Assembly: GCA_005656395.1 (NCBI GenBank)
Contig: SRSI01000048.1
Coordinates: 1,302,001 to 1,366,000, forward strand
DNA from: Strongyloides papillosus
Lineage: Eukaryota > Nematoda > Chromadorea > Rhabditida > Strongyloididae
DNA: 64,000 bases
Direction of reading: 5' to 3'
Below the pieces are notes generated by a model. That model was not told the origin of the DNA. It did not search any database and saw only the letters and a list, made by a program, of their open reading frames with translations. Both the position numbers and the translations under genes were made by a program. This document shows, piece by piece, positions 47,501 through 60,358 of this stretch (its first letter is position 1; every line of letters begins with the position of its first letter).

Positions 47501-50500
47501 TTTTAATGATTTATTGCTATCAATTCCTTTCCATGATATTTCGTTGACCCATATTCATACAAGAAATGATTTAGCAAAAGCTGAAAATAAAGAAGTCATT
47601 CGTAGTGATGCAGTTACATTAAGGATTAAGAAAGGAAATTTACGTTTAACTGAACGTGCAGATACTTCATTTAATAAAGAAGCAAGAGATATTTTAACAT
47701 GTACTTTAAAAGAATCAACTTTCAATTTTAAACGTTCTATTAATTCTATTGATACATACACAGAAAGAAGTTTTATTAAAATAAAATTAGGTGATGTCAA
47801 TGGGTATATTCCAATGCATGCCCAATTTGTTCATGAAATGGTTTTAAAACATGGCCCACAACTTAATGAACAGTTTAATAGATTAAGTATCCATCAAATA
47901 AAACCTTCATATGCAACAAATTTCTCCCCAATTCCTATTAATACAATGCCAGATGGTTCAAACAATACTGCTATTGAAGAATCATATCTTGGTCCTAAAA
48001 ATTCATTTGGTATAGAGGATGTAAATAAAGTAACAATTAAAAGGGAAAAAAATCAGCAATTATCTAAAAAAAGAGCTTGGACATTTATTGTTGATTTTGA
48101 CGTCAAATTATCAACTATTCTTTTAAATGCTAGATTACTTCCTTCTTTAAATACACAATATAAGCTAAGTAGAGCTTCGGCAAATGGAACAATAGGGAAA
48201 GACATTAATTTTGAATTCAAAATATTTGAACATGGAATGTTATTCGAAGTTGTTAATACCAATATTAATGATACAAATGATTATAGTGATACATTCGCTT
48301 TACCACTTCCGCATATTTATGTTGAAGGTAATCAACAATCTTCAACAGCAAATGAAATATTGTCAAATAAAACTAATATTACATCAAATCTTACATTAAA
48401 AGAGGGTAACTATTATGATATAACAATTGAAGTTGGTAAAATAGAACATTCATTTAGTACAGACCTTTTAAATCAAATTCTATTTGCTGAACAAAGTTTT
48501 AGAAGTGAATTAACACATGTGTTGAAAAGAATTTCTAGGATGAAGATGCAACCATCTGATGAAGGTTTATCTAATCCAAATAATTCCTCAAATACATCAA
48601 ACCCACCTTTCTTTAATATTAATATAAAGGGTGAAGGTATTCCGTGGTGCCAATTGACAGCATCAACTCCAACATCAACCGCAATTCGTTTTACTCTCGA
48701 TAATCCAACTTTAACACTAACAAATAGATACAAAATTGCTTCAGATACATCAAATAAAATAACGAATCCATGGATTGGAAGAGCTAAAATACAAGTCAAT
48801 GTTAAACTTGGACAATTTTATAAAAATGCCATGTTTGAAGAAGTTGATAGTGAGCTACAAGAGCTGGCAACATTTATGACACAAATTAGTGCACAAAATG
48901 AAGAGATATCTTTAGTTTCACCGAATAATTATGTTTTTTCATTAAATCGTCCTATACTTTATATCAAATCAACTGCAATTGATAAAGCAATTCTCCTTTG
49001 GTTAAACTACAAAAATACATACGATTTTTGGAGAAAAGAAAGGGATAAATTTTATAGTTCTACAGTTGATGAAAAGGATGAATATGACATGTTGAGGAAT
49101 GATGTTAATGAGACAGAATCAAGCGATATGAACTTAAATCTATCGTTATCAATTCAAAATGGTCTTTATGTATGTATGCCATTATTCTCTACTGATTGTA
49201 ATGATAATTTATCGGCTCTTCTAATATCTTTGCAACGTTCTGAAATTACTGTTAGCATTAAAAAAGAATTGGCATGTGCAGCTGATTTTAATTCATTTAA
49301 AATATCATTTATTGAGAATTTTGATGAACATTCTTTGTCCGATTCTTGGCTCGAGAAAAATACGGGTGATTCAAATCATTCGAATTTTTGTTATTTCCCC
49401 CATGGAAGTTATAAACTATTTTCTTCTGCATCTAAACCAAAAGAAAATGAAAGAGCTAAATGGGTTCTTAGTATAAAAAGTCATATGAAGGGAATGACAA
49501 TAGATTTCAGTGATAAAATAGGAAAATTCCTATCCCTATTAACACAAACATTTTCAAATTTTGGAAATTTCGATGATTTTGATGTTAATCAAGAAAGTAT
49601 TTCTGTTATTGGTGATGATGAAATAAATGCTGATTTATCAGATTCAGATGAAGAATTCCATAGTTTAGGTGAAAGAGAAGATCGTACTAGGTGGTTAGAA
49701 AGAAAAATGCATCAAAAAAGTATACTTGTAACTGATTTAATGCAATGCCATCTAGACGAAATAAAAATTGAACATGAACGAAGAAAGCTTCATAAACTAG
49801 AGTTGGCCAAATTTAAACAATTTAGAAAATCTGTTGTTGAAAAGATAAAAAAACGTGCAGGGGCTAGTAAAAGTTTGAAAAGCGATTCATCTTATTCTTC
49901 TCAAAATGATTTTAGAAATAGTGTAAAAAATGACAAATACAAACAATCATTATTACATAACAATCTACCAAAAATTGAGGAAGGTAAAAATGATAAAAAT
50001 TATATAGTAGAGGACAATGAGAAAATTGATATGTCTATTGACGTTCAACTAAATATTGAAACTGGTCAATGTATTTTAAGATGTAATCCAGTCAAACTAC
50101 CATCTTTCAATACAGCTCAAAATGCAAGTAAATTACCAATGAAACCATCTTCTAAAAATCTCAATCATATTGTTTCAAATGCACAAGAAGATAAATACTC
50201 TATGAAACTTTCTATTCCAAGTGTTGGAGTTAAAGTATTCTATACTTCAAATGACCCACTAACAAGTAAACCATCGGATATTGCAAAAATATTTAAGGAT
50301 GAAATAAAAGAAAGGAAGTCCCATAAAAATGGATGCTTTTATTTGGCATTAGAATTAGCGCATATGCCTCAGGAGACAATTGTTACACCACTCTTAGCTG
50401 ATTATTTAGAACAAGTTATTGAACCTCTACCACAACATTTCTTTGAATCATCATCTCCAGGACCACATTCAGATGTCCTGTCTGATGGTATGCCAATTGT

Positions 50501-52784
50501 AGCTATTGATACTTCTGGATTACCTTTAGATGTACTGTTTCACTTAAATGTTCAATCATCAACTATACGTTTTGAGGGACAACAATTTAGAAATAATGCA
50601 GCTGATTGTCTTTTAACTCTTCCAAGATTAACACTTATGGTTTCTACAAGAAAATACAATGAACTTGATAGAACTGTAGCTGGTATTCATATCTCTGCAA
50701 TGTTATCTAATTTCTCTTTAAGTATATATAGTCCTCATCAACAATCAACATCACATGATGCATTATCTTTAGGATTGGATTCATTATCTGTATGTGTAAG
50801 TAGGACAAAAAATCCTCCAACACCTGAGGAACCAAATCGCATTCAATTAGTTATAACAACAACAATTGGTGTGGCAAATTTTAATTATGATTTAAGAAGA
50901 CTAAGTGAACTTTTAGCATTCCCAAAACCATGGTATAGAAAAATTTTGGTTAAAAGAATTTTCTTAGGGGAATATGCTGTTAATATAAACGAAAGGCGTT
51001 TTTCTTCTTCCACAATTAATATCTCTTCAGAACGATTCCCATTAACAAAAGAGAATAAAAACGAGGAAGAGCTAGGAGGAAATAATAAACATATTGAATC
51101 AAAAGTAAAATTTGTTGCCTCTGCTGTATATTCACTTCAGTGGAAAGAGTTAAAAGTCAAGGCACAAATGTCAAATACTATGGGTAATACAGAATGGAAT
51201 GCATTAAAAGGTACCATTCGTGGTAATTTTGACATTAATTCTGATGGTCAGAGAAAATTTAACATAATGTTTAAGTTAGACTCATCAATGTTGCAAGCAA
51301 ATGGTGGAGCTATATCAGGAAATATTGGAATAAATAAATTACTTATTGCATTAAAACATGGAAAAGAGGAAAAGAAACCACCAAAAAATTGCTTAAAATT
51401 ACAATTAGGCTTTTTTGAGAGTCAAATTGAATGGATGAGTAGGACGATATTTGTTGGTAGATTTACTGAACCACAAATTGATATAAATGATGAGTGGAAA
51501 ACTGAATATGATGTTTATGATGATGAAACATCTCAATCTTTTTGTTTTGTTAATATTGCTGGTTCATGGAAAGATTTACAAATGATTATAACGAAAAATA
51601 CAATAGGTGATTTTATTAAAATAACATCTAAACTTCATAATTTCTTCAATGAACAATTAAGTAGTAGTCGATTTGTTTGGGGAAGTGAATATGATTTAGG
51701 AAAATTACATGGAGATCCATCTATTGATAGTATATCATTGTCTGACTCTGACAATGGTAGTATATCAGAAGATTTCTCAGAATCTTCTTTTAATTTTTCA
51801 TCAAAAAGATACTGGCATAAAATAATGGATATTTTGACGTTACTTCAAGTACAAAAACCAGATTTATTATCATTCCCAACAAAGAGTAATGATGGAACAA
51901 TAATCGGTGGTACTATTGAACTAGATGCACAAAAAGCAAGTGTTGCTTGTATGCATGGTGATATGAATGCAACTGAATGGGCTTTATTCCATTTAAGTGA
52001 AGTTGGTGCATTCTTTAAAACATGGACAAAATGTTGTTTTATGAATAATGAGGAAACTGAAACCGGTGTAAATATTGAACAAAAATTGGATTTAAAATTG
52101 GGTAATCATGGTATTCATGGAATGTCTATAAGTGAATGTAAAGGACTTGTGTGTCGTGTTCATCAAGCACGAAATTTTTCTCTTGATAATAACTCAACAA
52201 TAAGTTTTTGTTTAAAAAGTATTATTGGTGATGCACTTAGAAATACTTCACTACATTTTCCTGATAAAATTGAACCAAAATTTAAGCATAAAGTTGTTGA
52301 GATGTTTATATTACCAGCTTTTGAAGCTGTTCTTAATACTGTCCAAAAACAACACTCTAAAAAGTCCCATGATACTAATCAAGTAGTGGATTGTTCTTTT
52401 ATATGCGATTTCCATGATTTAGTTTCTCTCTTACCAGATCCAAATTCTCAACTAGGTTTTTTGCCAAAGTTAATACAATCCTACAAAATTGATGATCCCG
52501 ACCAACAACATGGAGATAAAATTATCATTCATTCTAAAGAGGGAAGTAGAGATACAAGAATATATGAATGCCATACTTGGCATGTCGATCCCAGGCTACA
52601 ATTTTTAAATACCAATAGATCCAAATGGAATTCCCCCGTTATTGATGATATCTTAAAAATGCTTAAAATATACGATTACAGAAAAACGATTCCAAAATTT
52701 TTACAAAGAGGCGTTCTTGATAATGCTGACGCAATTATTGCTCTCTTAATAAAAGAAATTTTAAACTTAGCAAAAAAAGATTAA
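41508..52784 (+). CDS. lpd-3: LPD-3 / BLTP1 (KIAA1109, Tweek) bridge-like lipid transfer protein
   Basis: Exon 1 (41508-41995) and a single 10,738-nt exon 2 (42047-52784) give 3741 residues, close to the family's size (C. elegans LPD-3 about 4000). The N-terminus has a hydrophobic helix (about 62-93) that anchors BLTP1 in the ER. The next region, with WWDSIFALTGAIRLDVSTGR and GNHTLPSSFAM, is the conserved chorein-like start of the lipid groove. Beta-rich repeating (RBG) sequence fills the rest, interrupted by disordered charged linkers (about 46470-46860 and 49640-50010). BLTP1 proteins form a long hydrophobic channel that moves phospholipids between ER and other membranes; C. elegans lpd-3 mutants are lipid-depleted (family knowledge). 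The exon join (AT/G GAT) is phase 2 and clean. Confidence 0.93.
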
Positions 52785-53299
52785 AATATAAAATATTTCT
52801 TTAATAACAAGATAAATAATTTATATTCTTAAACTTATATATTAATTTTCTTAACTATAACAAAATAAATAATTTTGATTTTAAATTACCTCTTCATGTC
52901 AAGTTTAATATCTCTCAATGGTCAAATTTAGTTTGATAATAAAAATCTAAAAACAATACTTTGCTCCAAAACACATCTTTTTCACAACAATACTTATTAT
53001 ACCCCGTCTATTCTTTTGCGGCAACCCACAAAACACTACTACTTTTGATATAGTCTATTCGCAAAGGAATACCATTAAATGCATCTTAAAATTGTATACA
53101 ACATTAACTGGACCTATATGGGTTGGGTCTTGTAACTTATCAAAATATCTATCTTTATTTTGGCAACAAAAATTCTTCTAAAATACTCTTTCTTTTATAT
53201 ACAACTATAACTGGTATAACTACAACAACAATTAGTCATCATATCTTGCCAAATATTCATCCCACTATTCTATAACAAAATTATTTAAATTCAATAGTA
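52785..53299. other. Intergenic spacer between lpd-3 and the tetraspanin gene
   Basis: About 0.5 kb on the same strand as both neighbours. Slightly GC-richer around 52980-53240; no coding content or clear promoter motif recognised. Confidence 0.5.
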
Positions 53300-54335
53300 A
53301 TGGTTGATGGAGGAATTGCTTTAGTAAAATATGTATTGTTTATAACAAATTTTGTAATATGGGTAAGTAGTAATTAATTACTAATTTTATATAAAAAACA
53401 TAATTAAATTTTTATTTTATCTTATTTTAGCTTGCTGGATTAGCTTTAGTTGTGATTGGTGCCGTCCTACAACTAAAATTTTCAAATATTGCGGATATTT
53501 TAGGTGATGAAAAATTAGCTACACCCTTGATTTTACTTGCCATTGGTTCAACATGTGCTTTATTAGGATTTCTTGGATGTTGTGGTTCTATTAGAGAAAA
53601 TTATTGCTTAACAGTTAGTTTTGCTGTTGTTTTGGCACTTTTATTGCTAATGGAAACGGCTATAGCTATTGCAGCATATGCATTGCATGAACCAGTTCAA
53701 GAAACGATGAAAGACCAATTAATTAAAGTAAGTTTAAATATAAAAATCATTTTCATAATTCAAATTTATCTATATAATATTTGAAGTTTTATTTATGATA
53801 ATTTGATATAAGAATATTATTTATTATTGATATGATAAACAAAATTACATTTGAAAGAAAATATTTTCATTTTAACTAACTAATAAATATACTAGTATGC
53901 ATATGGTTCATTAATTCAATTGTCTTTCTATATCACTTGTTTATAAAAACAAAGTTATATCATAATATTTTAACAAAAACTTATTTCTAGGGACTTCATC
54001 GTTATAACAATTCACGAGGTGTTGCAATTGCATGGGACAAAACACAACAAGAGCTACAATGTTGTGGTGTTAGTAACATTACAGATTGGAAAGAAGCAAT
54101 TGGAACGATACCAGATTCATGTTGTGTTCATTATCATAAAGGGTGTGCTTTGATGCCACAACCAATATTACATTCAAAAGGATGCATGCAAACAGCTGAA
54201 AATTGGATTATGGTAAATGCTGCAATTATAGGTTGTATATCAGTTGCTATTGGTTCTCTCCAAATGATAGGTATTTGTTTTGCATGCTGCTTATCGAAAA
54301 GTATTTTAAAAGATTTTCATGATTATTATTATTAA
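53300..54335 (+). CDS. Tetraspanin
   Basis: Exons 53300-53362, 53431-53727 and 53991-54335 give 234 residues. Four hydrophobic helices: TM1 split by the first intron (about 10-32), TM2 and TM3 around LLAIGSTCALLGFLGCCGS and VSFAVVLALLLLMETAIAIA, and TM4 near the C-terminus (MVNAAIIGCISVAIGSLQMI). The large extracellular loop carries CCG (144-146), PDSCC (161-165), C172 and C185: six Cys, the standard 6-Cys class. Juxtamembrane Cys pairs (GCCGS, CFACC-like FACCL) are likely palmitoylation sites. Tetraspanins organise membrane microdomains with partner proteins (family knowledge). The second intron (263 nt) is the longest I see in the window. Confidence 0.93.
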
Positions 54336-55376
54336 ACAAGTAACTTTAGATTCTATTAAATTTCTTTTTTATTTTAATTTTTGGGACAAAACAAAATTGT
54401 ATTATAAATGGCACATGTTTGTCTATTTTAAATTTTTAAAGATAAATTTTATCAACAAAATGAGATGCGAAAGAAATTTTATTTCATTTTTTAACTTAAT
54501 ACATATGCCTTATTTAAAATACACAAGTGAGATTAAGCTGATATATTGTGTGTAACAATATAGCATTATGAGATTTTTTTATAAAAAAAATTCTTAAATA
54601 GTTTTGTTATTATTGTAAAAAGATAAAATAAATTATAAATATAACTTTGCATCACAAAAAATTTTATTTATTTATTGTATTAATGATAAATAATAGATAT
54701 AATAACTTAATAAAATAAAATAAAAACGCAATTCCATTAAATAATCATTAAAATATAAATTTTATTATAGTTTAAACTGATTATAGAACATTATTTTTCT
54801 TTAAAATATAATAAGTCTTATTATTTCATTTTATCAAAATCATTTTAAACTTTTTTAAAAGAAAAGAATTTGATATTTTTTCTATTATAAATTTGATTAC
54901 TTTAAATAAAATAGGATTCTGAATGCTTATAAAATTTGACAGCTTCAACATGTTCTTTTTAATACTTTTTAAACATATTATTTGATGATATCTTAATTAA
55001 CTTTGAGATATTAAATATAAATTCTTGACATTTATTCTTACTTCTAAACAGCTGAAATTTGATTTTATCAGAGTATTATTTCCTTCTGGTTATCCAACGA
55101 AGGCATTAATGATAAAATTAAGCTTCATATATCGGTAATACTCATCGGAAAATAAATATCCTAAATATATAAAACCTTTTTAACTTGATTTCCTGAGTGA
55201 ATAGTCAATAAAATAAAAAAACGTAGTTTTAGTGGAAAAATTCGAGATTTAATAGACTCAACTTTATTTCAAGAGTTCAAAATCAATTCATCTACTGTAG
55301 AAACAGTTTATTATCTATTACAAATGGCGATTAATTAAATTTTAACAAAAAATAGTGCCAAACAAGTGTGATCTCG

Positions 55377-55607
55377 CCTTCGTATCGGAATTTGCTCAGT
55401 AGCGCATTGGTTTATGAGGAAAGAAAAAAAAACTCATGTTCAAACTTACGATTGTGCAGATGTTGTTTTGTCGTTTTTGAACAAACAATTTATAAAAAAA
55501 AATTAACAAAGATGTATAAGAACATTCGCGCAGCCGTAAGTTCGAACATGGATGCTTACTTTTAAACTAGTTCATAGCTCCCTAAATTATCGAAGAAGTG
55601 ACGAAGG
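55377..55607. repeat. Degenerate long inverted repeat (palindromic element)
   Basis: Left arm about 55377-55457, right arm about 55528-55607, roughly 70 bp between. The inner arms (55435-55457 and 55528-55550) pair at 19 of 23 positions plus two G-U, around CATGTTCAAACTTACG / CGTAAGTTCGAACATG. The outer ends CCTTCGT (55377-55383) and ACGAAGG (55601-55607) are also complementary. In between, similarity is patchy. GC content is above the surroundings. It could be an old foldback/MITE-like element or a structured RNA locus; no target-site duplication is evident. Confidence 0.6.
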
Positions 55608-56293
55608 AAAATTAATATAGAACTTAAAATAATAATTTTGCTTACTTACTATCTTAATTAGCTAATTATGTATTATGAATATTAAGCGTAATTTCTAAAA
55701 CTTCTGAATATTTGTATCGCATTCATACAAAATGATTGCAAGCTTTTATTGGTATTTTTATTGATAATCAGAAAATTAATATTAATTGTTATTGCAAAAT
55801 GCAGTCAATAGTTTATTATTATTTAATTTTACGTTCCATAAATTTGATTTGTTTTTTAAAATATCATATTACATGAAAGTAAAAATAATTTTATCTAAAA
55901 TTACATCTAAGTCATTAAATACAGAATCTAATCATATTAAAAAGTTTTCGTTCATTTAACCAGATGTTTTATTTTTAGAATAATCATTAAGGAAATAAAA
56001 CAAATGTTAAAAGATAAGAATTAAATATATTTTTTATATATTTTTACTTATTATTTATTTATTTTTTTTATTTATATTTATAACTCCTGTTTTTGAAGAA
56101 CAAAGTTTTGATGAAGTAGCCTAAAATTAATTAAAAAGATGTGGTTTGTCAATAAAATTAACAGAAAAAATATTAAATACTATATAATTTGCCATTATTA
56201 AAAACTTAAAAGCTCTTGGAATTCTTGTAATAAATAAAATTTTACGTTTATGCATATTATTTTGATAATCTATTTTTAATAAAACTTCAAAAA

Positions 56294-56353
56294 ATGAAAC
56301 ATACTTCTATTGCTGTTTTTGCTATCGTCTTTGCTACTGCTGAAAATCTCTAG
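56294..56353 (+). pseudogene. Signal-peptide-like short ORF, possible gene remnant
   Basis: MKHTSIAVFAIVFATAENL followed by TAG. The first 16 residues have the form of a secretion signal, which is unlike random AT-rich sequence. Beyond the stop the same frame continues SLPQMFR and hits another TAG. It is either a broken start of a small secreted-peptide gene, a first exon whose continuation I cannot see, or chance. Confidence 0.3.
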
Positions 56354-56471
56354 TCTCTTCCTCAGATGTTTAGGTAGTGGTGGAAAATAAAGGATGTTTT
56401 AAGTAATTTTAAAAAATTAACATTATATAATTGTGATTACAATATTATTATAAATAAAATTCTTTATTGTG

Positions 56472-58062
56472 TTAGTTTAATGCTAAGTTACATAAAACAT
56501 TTAAATCGGTTGTATTTTTTTTGAATTTTTGATACTTAATTATAGGGCTGTTTATGTAAATAGACTCATTTATCTTGTTATCAACTTCAAAAAATTTTTT
56601 GTCATACATATATTCATTCCAACATATTGAACCGCCGGCATCGGACTCAGAAAAAAATTTGTTACCAAAAAATTGAGGCCATGTTTTTAATTCATGTAAC
56701 CATTCGACTCCAAGTAAACATATTCCATGTCTTGTAGTGCTTGAAGGGCAATCTTTATATTGAATATTATATGGAACGAATAATGATCTTCTTGAAAAAT
56801 AAAAATGACTAAACTTCTCATTTTTACTACATTCATAATGTTGCCATCCAGGAACTTCAAGTTCAGGGTTTGTCATAATTGTTGGCCAAAAAATTTCATC
56901 TGTAAATCCTAGACTAGAATTCAAATTGCTTAGTAGCGTTGATATATTAAGTACATTCACTATGTAATCAACAGCTTCTTTTGGCAATGCTGTTGGAAAA
57001 AATCCTTTTTGAACCATAAGTGTAGAGTTCATTACTTTTTGATCTTCTAACCTTTTGTCACCTTTCCTAAAAATGTTTAAGTCCTTGTACTTTAATGAAA
57101 CATCTTTTCTAACTCTAAGATTAGTTCTTGAAAGGGGGTTACCAAAATCCATATCCACAGATCCATTGTACAACTTCATAATTTGGACGAATTCACGATT
57201 TGTTTTTAATGGTGCCTCATCATTCTATAGAAAAAATTGATGTAAAATTATGAATTAATTAAAATTACCTGTAGAATAAATAAATACTTATAGTTTGTAT
57301 TATTTAACAGCTTCATGCATTCATAACTATTTAAATTACCGTTAACACCGTTACGATCCATTGGATATTCTTTTTCAACAACATGAACATTTTTAAAGCA
57401 TTTAGCAAGGTTTCTGACCTTCTTCTTAAAACTTGAACTTGATTTTTTATCAATTGCGTAACAGAATTGATTTTGTGGTGCATACATAAGTAGAAAATTT
57501 TGTTCAATTTTTAAATAATCCTAAAACATAAATACTAGAGAAACATTATTTTTTGACATACGCGATATACGTTTATAGCAAATGCTAGAGGATATTCAGC
57601 TTCTTCTTTAGACATAGGTTCATTAGGATAGTATCCTCTCATTTTAATATCATCACAAGTTACTGGGAAGGAATCGGCAACATAATCGTATTTATGCTTT
57701 GTTTTTCTTGCTTCTTTTATATATGCTTGATCACCGCTCAAAAGTTTCTTGCAATCTAAATTTTTGAGATACTGAGATTTCCAGAAAGTTGGAATCGTTT
57801 TTCCCAGTTTCGATGAGTATCTCGATCCTACTTCTCCTTTCAAAATTTCAGATGTTAAATATTCAAGATAATATTCTAAAAAGATTATGAAGAATTATAA
57901 AAAAAGAATCATCTTACTTTCGGAATATTTGTATTCTGGCAGGTAATAATTAAATTTTTTTATTGTAGAAGATTTTTTCTGATCTGCATCTACAAATACA
58001 GAGGGAAATTCCAATAATGTAACTATAAAAGTTACAAAAATACAATAGTAATTTATGTACAT
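56472..58062 (-). CDS. Core-2/I-branching N-acetylglucosaminyltransferase-like protein (GT14)
   Basis: Four exons (58062-57918, 57875-57562, 57520-57269, 57224-56472) give 487 residues. It starts with a short hydrophobic signal anchor (YCIFVTFIVTLLEF), as expected of a Golgi type II enzyme. GT14 blocks are in order: YPLAFAINVYR (143-153), MYAPQNQFCYAIDKKS, LNSYECMKLL, YLFILQNDEAPLKTN, DEIFWPTIMTNPELEVPGW, and the Cys-rich C-terminal region RHGICLLGVEWL. Family members add beta-1,6-GlcNAc branches to mucin-type or I-antigen glycans; nematodes carry many divergent copies whose acceptors are mostly unknown. All introns have clean GT-AG ends and consistent phase, and no catalytic block is visibly lost. 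Confidence 0.88.
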
Positions 58063-60358
58063 TTAAGAAATGTGGATGATTACATAAACTATATAATAAC
58101 GAATGGTAAAATTTCCGATAATATATATACTAATTTTTATAAATGAAATTAGAAATTTATTATATAATTTTGAAAAATATTTAAAATATTCAAATTTTTT
58201 ATAAAAAAAATTAGTAAATTATAATACATTCTAGAAATTAGAATATTCTGACTACAGAATGTTATGATAATAAAGCTATTAAACTCATATTAATCAAAGT
58301 TTGAATGAATTTTAAGATAAAAATGGTTAGAAATTAGAACTTTAATAAGAAAATAGAAATATGCATTTTTATTAAAAAAAGTTCGATGATGTAATTATTA
58401 AATAGATTTATTTTACTACGAATATTTATTATGTCAATAATCTATTTTATTTATATGCTTTTATTAGCACTCGTTGACATAATTATGAAACAAAAAATGT
58501 GATTTTACGTTAATTAGTCATACAAATTTCAGAACTTGGTTCTAAAATTTTGCATGAAGGTAGATTTCAACATAGACTACCATAATTTAAAAAAATTTCT
58601 TCAAAGTAAAGAAAGTCAAGTCAAAGTATAAAAAATTGCAATTTTTCTTGAATCAAAGGCCAGGTGGAATTTATTAATTTATTTTACAAATACAAATTTA
58701 GCGTCTATGTGTATTAATACTATGTTAAATAACTCAGTTACGATAAAAATTAAAAAACGTTGTAGTCATTTTATCATTTACAGAGGGATTTTGGTGACAA
58801 AAATAATAAGAACAAATGAAACTTTAGGGAGAATTCAAATTGCTTGAATTTAAAAGTCTCAGACAATAACTTTTGTTTTTTTTTAAATGGATATTTTAAA
58901 AATTTAGACACGTTGAAAAATAAATTTTTGTAAACAACCTTCTCTTTTTTCGTTATCAATTAAAAACTTTGAATTTTTACTTATTTTTTTTCATTAATCA
59001 GTTGGAGACCATTCCTTTGTCTAGCCTTGTTTAGCGTTTCAAGGCATTTTGTCTAGAATATTTTTTTTAAAACTATCCCCCATCATTTGCTCTATAACTT
59101 GGTCAATTATTAATCAAACTCTACAATATTAGGTTTTTATACTATTTAAAAGTTTAATTTGTCAAATGACTTATAAATAATTTAATTGGTTAACTTATGA
59201 AAAAGTTGTTTATAAATGTGAAAAGTACCAATTTCTTCTAAAGATTTAATGTTGATTTTAAATATTTTAAAATTATAAAATGCCATGATTAAAAATATGT
59301 ATCTGTAAACTATTAATTTGTATATTTACAGTATAGACATTTATTACTACAACGTTTATAAATAATTAATTTTTGTCACGGAGAAGGATGAAAATAAAAT
59401 TCTGATATTTCTATTATCACTTCACCTGTTATAAAAGTAACGTCGCCTTTGGTATTTAAATATTTGTTATTTTTAATTAAATTATCATTGTAAAATTTGT
59501 TTTTTTTAATTTTTATAATAATTAGATTTTGTTTTTATTGTTAGAAGTAAAAAAACTTTATTGTAGATGTATAAAACACTGTAAAAAGTATTTTATACAT
59601 ATTATTTAGTATGCTATAATACATTTTGTAGTTTCAAACAATATTTAAATGCTTGAGACGACGCTACTAGAATTTATCTTAATGCTTTTCCTGCGTCAAA
59701 TTTGAATATAGTTCTAATGGTATATTAAATTTGTCAAAAATTTGAAAATTTTATTCGTTTATTTCTACATCTTTTTCAACTTTTTTGAAAGATAGGTTCT
59801 AGTAGATTAACAGATTCTCTAAATATTAATTATTTTACGTGAGTGAATTGCAAAAAGATATATTTATTTTTAATCAAAAAGAATAAAAAAATAACCATGC
59901 TTTTTGCCTAAATAAAACTAGGTTTCATGAAAAATTTCTTCTTCTAAGACATACTTCAATGCTTGTTTAAAATAACATGTGAATTTAGATTTTTCACAAA
60001 TTTTTTAGAATAAAATAGCAGTAAGTTAAAAATTCTTTTTAAACAAAAAAATTCTAAACTTAATGGGTTTAAAGGTTAAAAAAAACTGACCAAATTCAAA
60101 TTTGTTCATTAAAATGTTTTTAAAATAATGAACACTCTGCAATATAATAATGAAATATGAATATAAGTATTCAATAATATCTAATTAATTAAAATGTATG
60201 CTTTAAAATTTCCGCTTTTTATATAATGTTCATCACAAAAGCCTTTTTTCAAATTTGAGCAAAAATATGCATTTTATGGGAAAAAATATTCAAATAAACG
60301 TCGCATAATATATTATATAAAAAATAAAAATTTTATACTTTTCAAGTTATCTTTTAAT
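58063..60358. other. Long AT-rich intergenic region; right end is a duplicated promoter block
   Basis: About 2.3 kb, noncoding to about 59830. From there to 60358 it is similar to 63140-63681, with the last ~226 bp nearly identical to the block upstream of the second paralogue (separate entry). Confidence 0.65.
60112..60337 (+). repeat. Duplicated upstream block, copy A
   Basis: Aligned by eye with 63429-63655: three substitutions and one single-base indel over about 227 bp, that is about 98% identity. It ends some 20 nt before the start codon of the downstream gene. Contains TTTTTATATAATG, GCATTTTATGGG and the tract CGTCGCATAATATATTATATA. Further upstream identity falls to patchy. Confidence 0.9.

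Larger units (their letters stand above)
54336..56471. other. Long AT-rich intergenic region with an inverted repeat and a peptide-like remnant
   Basis: About 2.1 kb. Holds a degenerate long inverted repeat (55377-55607) and a short signal-peptide-like ORF (56294-56353), both listed separately. Otherwise AT-rich with no coding content recognised. Confidence 0.6.

Noticed and set aside
55385..55460. tRNA-like boxes (TTGCTCAGTAGCG and GTTCAAAC)
   Set aside because: No T-stem or acceptor stem can be drawn around them; they belong to the inverted repeat.
55368..55565. 65-codon ORF over the inverted repeat
   Set aside because: No homology recognisable and it covers both arms of the palindrome; open by chance in a GC-richer patch.
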